A DNA stretch of 55,174 bases from DASSFZ01 sp036514635 (GTDB taxonomy: Bacteria > Chloroflexota > Anaerolineae > Fen-1058). The translations under genes and the position numbers were made by a program. Location: the NCBI GenBank assembly GCA_036514635.1, contig DATBWU010000053.1, positions 1 to 55,174 of the forward strand, written 5' to 3'. A model generated the notes under the pieces. That model was given only the letters and a program-made list of their open reading frames with translations. It searched no databases and was not told the DNA's origin. The first letter of the stretch is position 1. Every line of letters begins with the position of its first letter. Shown here piece after piece: positions 31,632-41,700 of this stretch.

Positions 31632-32012
31632 ATGCCAGGTAGGCGCATTCTCTACATCGAAGACAACCCTGAAAACCGGATGCTCGTTCGGCGCGTGCTG
31701 ATGGCCGAGGGTTACACAGTGCTCGAGGCGGCCGATGGGCCGGGCGGCGTGCGTGTGGCCGAAGAAACCCATCCCGATTTGATCCTGATGGACATCAACC
31801 TGCCCGAGATGGATGGCTACGAAGTCACTTCGCGCCTCAAACGCAACCCGGCCCTGGCGCGTATTCCCGTCATTGCGATGACGGCCAACGTCATGCACGG
31901 CGATCGCGAGAAGAGTCTGGCTGCCGGATGTGATGGCTACATCCAAAAGCCGATCGATATCGATCTGCTGCCGCAGCAGATCGCCAAATTTCTGTCGAGG
32001 GCCCAATTATGA
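31632..32012 (+). CDS. Stand-alone receiver (DivK/CheY-like response regulator)
   Basis: A 126-residue single-domain receiver with the acidic pocket in YIEDN, phosphoacceptor Asp54 in LMDINLPEMDG, Thr in AMTANVM and Lys in IQKPIDID. It is closely related to the receiver at the start of the kinase at 53192 (shared RILYIED, LEAADG, AGCDGYI.KPIDID). It probably relays or buffers phosphate. The Met at 31632 is chosen because the family begins here and GGGAGCGA lies upstream. It is the first gene after the terminator and overlaps the next receiver by ATGA. Confidence 0.92.
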   Translation: MPGRRILYIEDNPENRMLVRRVLMAEGYTVLEAADGPGGVRVAEETHPDLILMDINLPEMDGYEVTSRLKRNPALARIPVIAMTANVMHGDREKSLAAGCDGYIQKPIDIDLLPQQIAKFLSRAQL

Positions 32013-32446
32013 AGACCGATGGTGCTGCGATACGAACCCCGCTCAAACCCTCGGACGCTCACATCCTGATCGTCGAGGACAACATTCAGAACTTCGTGCT
32101 GGTGGCTCGTCTGATGGCTTTCCTGGGCGTGAAGCAGTGCCAGTGGAAGGCGTCGGGCTGGCAGGTGCTCGAATTTGCCGACAGCATGCCACAGGTCGAT
32201 CTGATCCTGATGGACATCCATCTCCCCTACGAAGATGGCTTCGAGGCGATGGCACGTCTGCGGGGTGAGCCGCGCTTCAAGGACACGTTGATCGTCGCGG
32301 TGACCGCCGATGCGAACGAATCGACGCTCCATCGCGCCCAGAAAGCGGGCTTCGATGGCTTCATCGGCAAGCCGCTGGACCCCGACAAGTTCCCTGAGCA
32401 GATCAAGAATATCCTTGCGGGTGAAGAGGTTTGGACGCTGGGCTAG
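32009..32446 (+). CDS. Stand-alone receiver, second copy
   Basis: A 145-residue receiver with IVEDNIQN, phosphoacceptor Asp69 in LMDIHLPYEDG, VTADAN and the conserved Lys in IGKPLDPDKF. An N-terminal extension of about 16 residues precedes the fold. Between beta2 and the Asp, an unusual KQCQWKASGWQVLEF replaces the common helix sequence. It is translationally coupled to the preceding receiver (ATGA overlap) and followed after 61 bases by the PAS-GAF sensor. It has no output domain, so it likely acts through protein contact or phosphotransfer. Confidence 0.9.
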   Translation: MKTDGAAIRTPLKPSDAHILIVEDNIQNFVLVARLMAFLGVKQCQWKASGWQVLEFADSMPQVDLILMDIHLPYEDGFEAMARLRGEPRFKDTLIVAVTADANESTLHRAQKAGFDGFIGKPLDPDKFPEQIKNILAGEEVWTLG

Positions 32447-32507
32447 CGTGCCGCGCGAGGGTCGCCCTGCGACTTGAAGCGCGCTGCCTGGACCACGGAG
32501 CCAGTCT

Positions 32508-34424
32508 ATGGACAAGGATCGCCTGAAGCACCGGCTGGAAGAACTGTTCTCCACGCCTGCCCCGACGCCGCCGGCCGAGCCGCCTGCGCCGCCTCCGCCT
32601 GCTGCGCCTCCCGGCCCGAAGCCAGAGGCTCCGCCGGTCGAGCCGCCTGCGCCGCCTCCAGGGCCGAAACCAGAGGTTGCGCCGGTCGAGCCGCCTGCGC
32701 CGCCTGCGCCGCCTCCACCTGCCCCGCCTCCAGCCTCAAAACCGGCCGCCATGCCGGCTGCCCCTGTACCTGCTCCGCAGCCACCGGCACAGGCCGCGCG
32801 GGTGCAGGACGATCTGTTCAAGATCGCCTTTGAGCAGACCCTCGTCGGGACGGCCTTCGTGGCGACCGATGGCCGGCTCATGCGTGTGAATCGCGCCTTG
32901 TGTGAACTCCTCGGTTACTCGGAAGCCGAATTACGGGCGAAGCGCTTCCGCGACATCACCCATCCCGACGATGTCGAAAGCAGCGCCATCGGCCTGCGCA
33001 GAATCCTGACCGGAGAGACCAACGCGTTCCAGGCCGAGAAGCGTTACCTGCGCAAGAACGGCCAGATGATTTGGGTGCGCTTGTCTTCCACGCTGGTTCG
33101 GGACGGCCGGGGGCAGCCGCTATATTTCGTTCTGCAAATGCTGGACATTAGCGACTACAAGCGGCTCGAAGAGCAGATCCGCCAGCGCGACCGGACGCTG
33201 GCGGCACTGAATGAAGCGAACCAGGACATCACCGAGGGCAAGCGTGTCGAAGAAGCGCTGCGCACCCGCGAAGCTCAGTTGTCCAATGCGATGAAGATCG
33301 CCCACATGGGCTACTGGGAGTACGATGTCGCCAGCGACACGTTCGCCTTCAACGACCAGTTCTACTCGCTCTTTCGCACGACAGCGGAGCGGGAAGGCGG
33401 CTACACGATGCCGTCGGCTCGCTACGCCCAGCGTTTCGTCCATCCCGATGATGCGGCGGTGGTCGGCGTTGAGGTTCAGAAAGCGATCGAGACCACCGAC
33501 CCCAACTATAGCCGCCAGCTGGAGCATCGCATGATCTACGCCGACGGTGAGGTGGGCTATATCAGTGTTCGCTTCTTCATCGTCAAAGATGCTCAAGGTC
33601 ACACGGTCAAGACGTACGGTGCGAACCAGGACATCACCGAGCGCAAGCGCGTCGAGCTCGAGCGGGAACGGTTGCTGGTCGACGTACGGCGTCGTGCGAT
33701 CCAGCTTCAGACTGCTTCCGAGGTCTCCCACGCGGCCTCGTCCATTCTGAGCCTGGACGAACTTCTGCGGAAGACGGTGGAGCTGATCCGCGAGCGGTTC
33801 GATCTCTACTACGTGGGCCTGTTCCTGGTGGGCAAAGCGCGGGAGTACGCCGTGCTGCACGCCGGCACCGGCGAGGCGGGGCGGCTGATGCTCGAGCGCG
33901 CGCACCGCCTGGCGATCGACGAGCACTCGATGATTGGTTGGTGTGTGGCGAATAAGAAGGCGCGCATTGCGCTGGACGTGGGCCAGGAGGCAGTGCGTTT
34001 TGAGAACCCGCTGTTGCCGGAGACGCACTCGGAGCTGGCCTTGCCCCTGGTCACGCGCGGCGAAATAGTCGGGGCCATGACGGTTCAAAGCCGCGAGGTG
34101 GCCGCGTTCAGCGAGCAGGACATTGCCGTGTTGCAGACGATGGCCGATCAGATCGCGAACGCCATCGCGAACACCCAATTGTATCAGCAGGTGCAGGCGG
34201 CGCTGACTGAAACTCGCCACCTGGCCCAGCGCGAGCGGCTGGCCGGCGTGATCAGCAACAAGATTCGTGCCGCGGTCGGCGTCGAGGACGTGTTGCGCAT
34301 CGCTGTGGAAGAACTGCGCCAGGCCATGGGCAGCACGCGCGCCGTGGCTCGCCTCGGTGCGCCGGCCAAGGTGGCCGGTAATGGTCGAGACGACGCTAGC
34401 CGCGACGACACAACCGCAAGGTAA
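32508..34424 (+). CDS. Kinase-less sensor: Pro-rich linker, PAS-PAS-GAF, truncated tail
   Basis: A 638-residue soluble protein. A Pro-rich region (about 16-96) made of PPAPPPGPKPE-type repeats precedes PAS1 (about 102-218) and PAS2 (about 262-385, ending DITERKR), then a GAF domain (about 400-555, with NPLLPETHSELALPL). The end is a roughly 45-residue tail (LAGVISNKIRAAVGVEDVLRIAVEELRQAM...ARLG) like the first helices of another GAF. There is no HisKA, HATPase, GGDEF or other output domain. The same GAF and tail occur in three downstream proteins. It probably feeds signals to the kinase at the end of the operon by protein contact. Confidence 0.85.
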   Translation: MDKDRLKHRLEELFSTPAPTPPAEPPAPPPPAAPPGPKPEAPPVEPPAPPPGPKPEVAPVEPPAPPAPPPPAPPPASKPAAMPAAPVPAPQPPAQAARVQDDLFKIAFEQTLVGTAFVATDGRLMRVNRALCELLGYSEAELRAKRFRDITHPDDVESSAIGLRRILTGETNAFQAEKRYLRKNGQMIWVRLSSTLVRDGRGQPLYFVLQMLDISDYKRLEEQIRQRDRTLAALNEANQDITEGKRVEEALRTREAQLSNAMKIAHMGYWEYDVASDTFAFNDQFYSLFRTTAEREGGYTMPSARYAQRFVHPDDAAVVGVEVQKAIETTDPNYSRQLEHRMIYADGEVGYISVRFFIVKDAQGHTVKTYGANQDITERKRVELERERLLVDVRRRAIQLQTASEVSHAASSILSLDELLRKTVELIRERFDLYYVGLFLVGKAREYAVLHAGTGEAGRLMLERAHRLAIDEHSMIGWCVANKKARIALDVGQEAVRFENPLLPETHSELALPLVTRGEIVGAMTVQSREVAAFSEQDIAVLQTMADQIANAIANTQLYQQVQAALTETRHLAQRERLAGVISNKIRAAVGVEDVLRIAVEELRQAMGSTRAVARLGAPAKVAGNGRDDASRDDTTAR

Positions 34425-34446
34425 ACAAGAAACTGGGGATTGGTAA

Positions 34447-35973
34447 ATGGCGGCCAAAGTTGAATCCTCAAATCTGACTCCTCCGGCGATTCAAATCGGC
34501 AGGAGCCGGCCTCCGCTGGAGGTTGAAGACCTGCCGACACCTGAGGAGGTGTTCAAGGTCAGGCGCATCGGGTTGGCGGAATTGATCGTCTTCGTGATCG
34601 GGCCAAGTCTGATCGCGCTGGGCATCTCGATCGGTAGCGGCGAATGGCTCTTCGGGCCGCTCAACATCGGGCAGTTCGGCTTCACCGGTCTCGGCTGGGT
34701 GATTCTGGTCTCGGCGGTCCTCCAGGTGTTCTTCAACGTGGAGCTGGCGCGCTTCACCGTCGCCACGGGTGAAGTGCCGATCGTCGCTTTTGGCCGCACG
34801 CCGCCGGGCTATCTGGTGTGGCTGCCGGTCGCGTTGTTGTTTCTCTTCTTGGCCTTCATCCTCGGCGGCTGGGCGCAGAGCGCCGGCTCCAGCCTCTTCG
34901 TGCTGCTCACCGGGCGTGCCAACACGCCGGACGAACTGGAGATTGTGCGCCTGTTGAGCATCGGCCTGTTGTTGACGATATTCCCCTTCGTCCTGGTAGG
35001 CCGCCGCATCGAGCGGACACTGGAATTGGTGCAGGGTGCGCTCTTGATTTTTGTCCTGATCAGCCTGGTGCTGGTCACGCTGACGATTGTGCCGCTGGAC
35101 TTTTTCGGGGAGGCGCTGGTGTCACTCGTGACGCCCGCCGCGCCACCCAGGGGGACCAACCCGTCGCTGCTCGGCGCGCTGGCCGGCTTCACGGCGATGG
35201 CCGCCGGCCTCAACTTCATGTTCATCAGCTACTATCGCGATAAAGGGTACGGCATGGGCCACAAAGTGGGCTACCTCTCCGGGTGGCTGGGTGGCAAGCC
35301 GGGCAGTGTGTCGCCGGTGGGCAAAGTGTTCCCTGAAAATGAAAAGAACGCGGCGCGCTGGAAGCGCTGGTTCCGCCTGTTGTTAATCGACCAGTGGGGC
35401 GTGTACTTCATCGGCGTGATGATCGGCATGTTGATGCCGAGCATCTTGGTCCGATATTTAGCCAGCCCGGTCGCAGCGCCCAAGCCGGATGCGTCTTCGA
35501 TCCTCGTGTACACCGCGACGCAACTAGGCGAGAAGTATGGCCCGATCCTGTTCAGCTGGGCGCTGCTGATCGGCTTCGTCATCATGTACACGACGCAGAT
35601 GATCGTGTTGGAACTGCTGACGCGCAACGCGACGGATGGGTTGTATTCAGCCAGCGGTCGCTTCCGCCGGTGGATGCGCGGAGACCCGCGCCGGTTCTAC
35701 TACCCGCTGATGCTGGCGCTGATTGTGGTGATCGGCGTCGTCATCCACGTCGCGCCGCCAATCGATCAGCTGGTGGTTTCGGGGAACATATCCAACTTTG
35801 CGGCGCTGATCTTCCCCTTCGTCGTGATGTATCTCAATCGCCGGCTGCCCAGACCGGCCAGGAGCGCGTGGTGGTCGTACCTGGTGCTGCTGGCGAATGT
35901 GGTGTTCTTCGGATTCTTTTTTGTGAACTTCCTGGTGACGCTACTGACGGGCCAACCTTTGGTCACGTTTTGA
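34447..35973 (+). CDS. Nramp-related membrane transporter lacking the canonical metal motif
   Basis: A 508-residue protein with about eleven membrane helices. The first helix, FVIGPSLIALGISIGSGEW, resembles the Nramp/APC-fold TM1, but the metal-binding DPGN of true Nramps is GPS. The TM6 region (GLNFMFISYYRDKGYGMG) lacks the MPH motif. It is therefore an Nramp homologue of unknown substrate, not a safe Mn2+/Fe2+ transporter. It lies between two sensor genes (22 bases after one, 83 before the next), so it may be a transporter-linked receptor or supply the ligand being sensed. No clear ribosome-binding site beyond GGGGATTGGTAA. Confidence 0.75.
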   Translation: MAAKVESSNLTPPAIQIGRSRPPLEVEDLPTPEEVFKVRRIGLAELIVFVIGPSLIALGISIGSGEWLFGPLNIGQFGFTGLGWVILVSAVLQVFFNVELARFTVATGEVPIVAFGRTPPGYLVWLPVALLFLFLAFILGGWAQSAGSSLFVLLTGRANTPDELEIVRLLSIGLLLTIFPFVLVGRRIERTLELVQGALLIFVLISLVLVTLTIVPLDFFGEALVSLVTPAAPPRGTNPSLLGALAGFTAMAAGLNFMFISYYRDKGYGMGHKVGYLSGWLGGKPGSVSPVGKVFPENEKNAARWKRWFRLLLIDQWGVYFIGVMIGMLMPSILVRYLASPVAAPKPDASSILVYTATQLGEKYGPILFSWALLIGFVIMYTTQMIVLELLTRNATDGLYSASGRFRRWMRGDPRRFYYPLMLALIVVIGVVIHVAPPIDQLVVSGNISNFAALIFPFVVMYLNRRLPRPARSAWWSYLVLLANVVFFGFFFVNFLVTLLTGQPLVTF

Positions 35974-36056
35974 GGGACGAAGCGCCGACGCTCCCGGAGT
36001 GTCTCCCCGCTGCACCGGAGATTGCCATACGCTTCGGGAGTCGGACGGAGGCGGTG

Positions 36057-38705
36057 ATGCCTGACTCATCCAGCCTAAGACCATCTCGATCGGGATCGAT
36101 CCGGGCGCGTTTGCTCACGACGTTTTTGTTGACGGTGCTGTTGCCGTTAGTCGCGATCAGCGCCGTGCAGACCGTGTCCGGCTTGCAGGGCGAGCGCCTG
36201 AAATTGGAGGAGCAGCTCAGAATCGTGGCCGAGTCGAAAGGGGCGCAGATCCGGGACTGGCTGAGAACGCTGATGTCCGATCTGAACGTGGTCCTGGACC
36301 AGAGCGAGTTGAGCACGATCGAGATGCTGCTCCAGGCCGATCCGGCCTCCGGCGATTATCAGGCGAGCGCCGAGACGGTGCGCGATGCGCTGGTGCGGTG
36401 GGTCGAGCAGGCCCGGCGCTTTGACACATTGTTCTTGATCGATCCGGAGGGCCGGGTGCTGGTCTCCACCGACGAGTCGCAAGTTGGCCGGCTCTATAGT
36501 GGCGCGCCCTTTTTCCAGCGCGGGTTGATTGGTCCGGCCCTGGAGCCACCGCGCTATTGGGCGCAGCAGAATCGCCCCTACATCATCGCGGCCCAACCTA
36601 TCCGCGATCAGCACCGGCGTGTCATTGTCGTCCTCGCCGGCCGGATCAGCCTGGATGCCCTGCAACCGATCCTGTCGGACACCCGAAACCTCGGCGAAAC
36701 CGGCGAAGCCTACCTGGTCGATCGCGACCGCAGCCAGCTGCTGGAATCCCGCTTCGGGGAAGCCGGGACTTTCGTTTTCACCGAGGGCGCCAACACCGCC
36801 CTCAGACACAACGCGGTTGGTTCCGGCGCTTACTACAATCAACGCGGCCAATCGGTCATTGGCGTCTATTACCCGTTGCCGGAACTGGACGCAGCCTTGC
36901 TGGTCGAGCAGAATCGATCCGAGCTGCTTCAGGTGTCCAGCGCCGTGCTGGCCGTCTACATGAGCGTGGTGCTGGCCGGCGTCGCCATCGCCGCGTATAT
37001 CTCACTGCTCATCACGCGCAGCATCGCCCAGCCGCTGGCGGACGTGGCCGATACCGTTTCCCAGATCGCGGCGGGCCGCCTGGACTTGAGCGTGGAAGTC
37101 GAGCGTGAAGACGAAGTGGCTGTCGTGGCGCGCGCGATCAACACCATGACCGGCCAGTTGCAGTCGTTGATCGGCTCGCTGGAAGAGCAGGTCGAGGCGC
37201 GCACTCAGCAGTTGCGCGTGAGCGCCGACGTGGGCCGCGCGGCCGCGTCGATTCTGGACCCCAACCGGCTGATGCGCGAAGTCGTCGATCTGATCAGCGA
37301 TCGATTCGGGTTCTACTACGCGGCGCTGTTCACCATCGACCTGGCCGGCCAGTACGCCGTGTTGCGCGAAGCGACGGGCGAGGCCGGGCGCGTTTTGAAA
37401 GAGCGCGGCCACCGGTTGGAAGTCGGCGGCAAATCGATGGTGGGGATGGTGACCGCCACGCGCAAGCCGCGCATCGCGCTGGATGTGGGCGCGGAGGCCG
37501 TGCGCTTCGCCAACCCCCTGTTGCCCGACACGCGCTCCGAGATCGCGCTGCCCCTGGCCATCGGCGAACGCGTGCTCGGCGCACTAGACGTGCAGTCTAC
37601 GCAGGAGGCGGCGTTCGATGAAGCGAGCGTGGCCGTACTGCAAGGTATGGCCGACCAGGTGGCGATCGCGCTGGCGAATGCGCAGTTGTTCGACACGGTT
37701 CAGGTCACGCTGCAGACGACCATGCGCCAGTACGAATTTCACCGCCAGTTATTCGCCGCCACGTCGCCGCGCGAAGTCTACGACGTGTTCGCCAACCATG
37801 CGGGCGCGCTACTCGACCTGGATCACGTCAGCCTGATGATGATCACCTCGTCGGACGTGGACGGCCAGCCCACCCAATACGAATTGGTCGCGGAATGGGA
37901 TGCGGTGCAGGGAGCCAGGGTGCTGCCGGGCCTGCATTACACGCCCGAGCAATTGCCGCTGGCCGGCCTGGTGGACCGCGAATCCGTCGTCTATTTTCGC
38001 ACGCTCGATGATCTGCGCCTGCCCAGGCCGGTGCGCCTGGCGCTGGAACAGGCCGGCGCCAGGGCGGCGGTGCTGGTGCCGATATTGATTCGCGCACAGT
38101 TCGAAGGGTTCCTGATGGCCGTTGCCGACCAACCGCTGCTCTTGTCGGACGCGGCCCTGCGCGCGGTGCAGACGATAGTCGAGCAGGTGGCGGTGACGCT
38201 GGGCAGTCTGCACGCCAGCGAGGAAACCCGCAACGCGATGGAGCGCATCGCCCTGCTGAATCAGCGCTTGAGCGGCCAGGCCTGGCGTCAGTATCTGGCC
38301 TCGTCTCGCGGCCTGCTCGTCGAAAGCGGGTCCGGGGACGACGACGCGGTATTGAACCGGTTGTCGGCGCCGATCGTCGTGCGCGGCGAGACGTTGGGGA
38401 TGCTGGACCTGGAAGATGTCGATCCCGATCGACAGTGGAGCGACGAGGACTGGGAGCTGTTGAACATGGTGGCCGGTGAAGTGGCGCTGGCTATCGAGAG
38501 CGCGCGCCTGATCGAGCAAACTCAGTTCCAGGCGGCGCGCGAAGCCGAGCTCAACCGGATCGGCCAGCGGCTCCGCCGTGCGACCGACATCCAGTCGATT
38601 CTGCGGGTGGCTGCCGAAGAACTTGGCACGGCGCTCGACACGTCTCATGCCAACGTGCGGCTGGGGCCGCCGAGCAACATCGCCGGTCACCCCAACGGGC
38701 ACTGA
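36057..38705 (+). CDS. Kinase-less membrane sensor: dCache-HAMP-GAF-GAF-half-GAF-tail
   Basis: An 882-residue protein. TM1 (about 17-38) and TM2 (about 295-318) enclose an extracellular Cache-type domain (FDTLFLIDPEGRVLVSTDESQVG, GETGEAYLVDRD). A HAMP domain (about 318-372) and a coiled segment follow. Then come GAF1 (about 385-540, NPLLPDTRSEIALPL), a divergent GAF2 (about 555-705), a half-GAF starting LSGQAWRQYL (about 715-820) and the shared truncated tail (IGQRLRRATDIQSILRVAAEE). No kinase or other output is present. The Met at 36057 follows CGGAGGCGGTG; the longer open frame upstream overlaps the transporter gene and is not coding. Confidence 0.87.
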   Translation: MPDSSSLRPSRSGSIRARLLTTFLLTVLLPLVAISAVQTVSGLQGERLKLEEQLRIVAESKGAQIRDWLRTLMSDLNVVLDQSELSTIEMLLQADPASGDYQASAETVRDALVRWVEQARRFDTLFLIDPEGRVLVSTDESQVGRLYSGAPFFQRGLIGPALEPPRYWAQQNRPYIIAAQPIRDQHRRVIVVLAGRISLDALQPILSDTRNLGETGEAYLVDRDRSQLLESRFGEAGTFVFTEGANTALRHNAVGSGAYYNQRGQSVIGVYYPLPELDAALLVEQNRSELLQVSSAVLAVYMSVVLAGVAIAAYISLLITRSIAQPLADVADTVSQIAAGRLDLSVEVEREDEVAVVARAINTMTGQLQSLIGSLEEQVEARTQQLRVSADVGRAAASILDPNRLMREVVDLISDRFGFYYAALFTIDLAGQYAVLREATGEAGRVLKERGHRLEVGGKSMVGMVTATRKPRIALDVGAEAVRFANPLLPDTRSEIALPLAIGERVLGALDVQSTQEAAFDEASVAVLQGMADQVAIALANAQLFDTVQVTLQTTMRQYEFHRQLFAATSPREVYDVFANHAGALLDLDHVSLMMITSSDVDGQPTQYELVAEWDAVQGARVLPGLHYTPEQLPLAGLVDRESVVYFRTLDDLRLPRPVRLALEQAGARAAVLVPILIRAQFEGFLMAVADQPLLLSDAALRAVQTIVEQVAVTLGSLHASEETRNAMERIALLNQRLSGQAWRQYLASSRGLLVESGSGDDDAVLNRLSAPIVVRGETLGMLDLEDVDPDRQWSDEDWELLNMVAGEVALAIESARLIEQTQFQAAREAELNRIGQRLRRATDIQSILRVAAEELGTALDTSHANVRLGPPSNIAGHPNGH

Positions 38706-38720
38706 GTGAAGGGTTGTCTC

Positions 38721-41700
38721 ATGGCGATCAGTCATCACCTCTCATCTCTTGAAACGCCGAAGCGGGCGCACAACACCTTTCGGGCGGCAGTAGTGCTGCT
38801 CCTGGCGGCCGCTGCAGCGGCCCTGTACGGGGTCTACCTGGGCGGACTATACCCGACCTGGCAGTTGCCTGTCGTCGTCGGCGCGCTGTCCCTGTTCAGC
38901 GTGGTGTTGGTCGTCGTCATCCGCCGGAGCCGCGACCCGCTTTGGGCGGACCGCGCCGGCCTGCTGATGATCAGCATGATGCAGATCACCGCTGTAGTGA
39001 TTTCAGCCATGCTCACGGGCCTGGGTGTGGCGCTGGGTCTGGCTACACTCCTGGCGACCGTTGCGATCGCCACGCAGATACTGCCTCCCCGCTGGATCGA
39101 CCGGTCTTTGCTGGGCGGGGTGGTGAGCGGTGTGACAGCGGGTGCTCTGGACTTGCTCCAGCCCTCGTTCCAGTTGTTCATACCGCAGGCGCAGGCGTTC
39201 ACGCCGGTCATCGTTGCCGGGACCCTGCTGGCCTTTGGCCTTGTGCTCGTGCGGCAGTATCGAATATACAGCCTGAGCAGCAAATTGATCGTCGCCTTTC
39301 TCGGCGTCGCAATGCTCGCCATCGGCCTGGTGACCTTCTTCGCTGATCGCTCGACGCGCGAAGCGCTGATCCAGGATGTGGGCGCCGACTTGAAGAGCCT
39401 GGCCGATGCCAAGGCGCTCATCGTCGGCGAATCGCTATCCAAGCAGGCCGAACTACTGGAATCCCTCGGCTTGAGCAAGCTCATCCAGGATGCAGTGGAG
39501 CAGGTCAACTCAGCTTACCCGGCTGACGAGGCGGCGGTCCGGGCCGAAATGCTACGGCTCGATCAACGCTGGCAAGTAGTCAGCGACGATGACGTACTGA
39601 TTCGATCGCGCCTGGATAACCCGACGGCCAGCGAACTTGTGGAGTACGCCGGTCGCTTTGAAAACAATGTGGAAGTGTTCGTCACCGATCGCTTCGGCGG
39701 CCTGGTGGCTGCCACCAACCGCACATCCGACTATTATCAGGCCGACGAGGCGTGGTGGCAGGCAGCCTACAACAACGGGGAAGGCGGGATTTTCATCGGC
39801 CAACCGGAGTACGATGAGAGCAGCCGCACGTTCGCCAGCATCATCGCCGTGCCGTTGTACGGGCATGGCACGGCAACCGTGATCGGGGTGCTGCGCACGA
39901 CCTATGACGTGCGCGCCCTGCTGGAATTGCTCCAGCCGTTGACGATGTCTGACCCCCGCGAAACCGACGTGTTGATACCGCCGGGCAGTGGCCGCGAGCT
40001 CAGCGGTTTCTTAGGCGGGAGTTCGATTGAGCCGCTGTCTGAGAACATGTTGGTTGCCCTGCGAGCGGGCGCAGCCGCGAGATACTCAGAGATCATGTAC
40101 GAGGGCAGCGTTCGCCTGGCCGGCCAATCGGCGGTAAAGTCGCCCGACCCGGATAAATCCCAGGTGATCTCGGAGTTGGGCTGGATCGTCGTCGTACACG
40201 AGGATCGACAGGTGGGCATGGCGCATGTTGAAGGCCAGGCTCGCGGCATTCTGCTGATCGCGGTGGTCATCGCCGGTCTGGTCACGGTCGGGGCTATGGG
40301 GTTGTCGCATCAGCTCGCGACCCCCATTCGCCGCCTGACCGATGCCGCAGCGAGAGTGTCTGCCGGCGACTTGACAATCCACGCGCAGGTCGAGACCGGT
40401 GACGAGGTGGGCGTGCTGGCGACTACCTTCAATGGAATGACCGAACGGCTGCACGCTCTGGTCGATACGCTGGAATCGCAGGTGGAAGCGCGCACGGCGC
40501 AATTGCGCGCGAGCGCCGAAGTGGGTCGCGCCGCCGCTTCCATCCTCGACACCGGCCAGTTGATGCGCGAGGTCGTCAGCCTGATCGCGGCTCGCTTCAA
40601 CTTCTACTACGCCGCCATCTTCATGGTCGACGAGGCTGGCAAGTATGCCGTGTTGCGCGAGGCCACCGGCGAAGCCGGCCAGGCGCTCAAAGCGCGCGGC
40701 CACAAGTTGGAGGTCGGCGGAAAGTCGATGGTCGGCGCTGCCATCTCCACCCGCCGCCCGCGCATCGCGCTGGACGTCGGCGAAGAGGCCGTGCGCTTCG
40801 CCAATCCGCTGCTTCCCGAGACGCGCTCCGAGATCGCGCTGCCGCTCATCGTCGGCGATCGCGTGTTGGGCGCGCTCGACGCGCAATCGACGCAGGAGGC
40901 TGCATTCGACGAGAGCAGCGCGGCGACGTTGCAGACTATGGCCGATCAGATCGCGGTCGCGCTCGCCAATGCCGAGCAGTTCCGGCGCGGCGACGCGCAG
41001 GCCCGCATCCAATCCAGCCTGCTGGCGGTCGCGCTCGAACTGAGCGGTGAGTTGACTCGGGACGAGTTGTTCGATCGGATTGTCCGGCGTGCCACGGAAT
41101 TGTTTGACGCGGAAGGCGCGGCGATATGGCTGACCGTCGGCGAGGAAGAAATCGAGCTGGTCGCTTCGCTGAACATCAGCCTGGCGCCGACAGCCAGCCG
41201 GCGTCTGGCAAAGGGCGAGGGGTTGTCCGGCCGGGTGCTTGCGAATAAACGCGCGATGCGCGCGAGTGATTTTGCAGCCCAGGTGGGCGAGGCCGAGTCG
41301 TTCGTCGGTGTGCCCGTCCAGGCGGCGCTGGCTGTGCCCATGCTGTGGCAAGGGCGCATTTCCGGAGTGCTTCTCATCACGCGCGCACAGCCCGAGTATC
41401 CCTTCGGCGTGGGCGAGGAGCACATCGCGCAACTGCTGGCGGCGCAGGCAGCGGCGGCGCTGGCCGGCACTGAACTGCGTGACCAGCAGCGCCGCACCCT
41501 GGAAGAGCTCGACGCCGCCAATCGCCGTCTGACCGGCGAGGCGTGGGCAGAGGTGTTCCGCCGAAGGCCGGAGCACGTGCGCCAGGCCGGCTATACGCGA
41601 AGCGGTTATCAACCCGTTGACCCATCGTGGTTGCCGGAAGTGGAGCTGGCTATCGCGGCGAAGAAGTCGGTCGCCTGGTCGCGGCGCGCCGAGCAGACAG

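Noticed and set aside
35394..36056. Apparent 221-codon N-terminal extension of the Cache-GAF sensor
   Set aside because: It overlaps the Nramp-like transporter in another frame, has low-complexity Arg-rich translation, and a good ribosome-binding site exists at the downstream ATG 36057.
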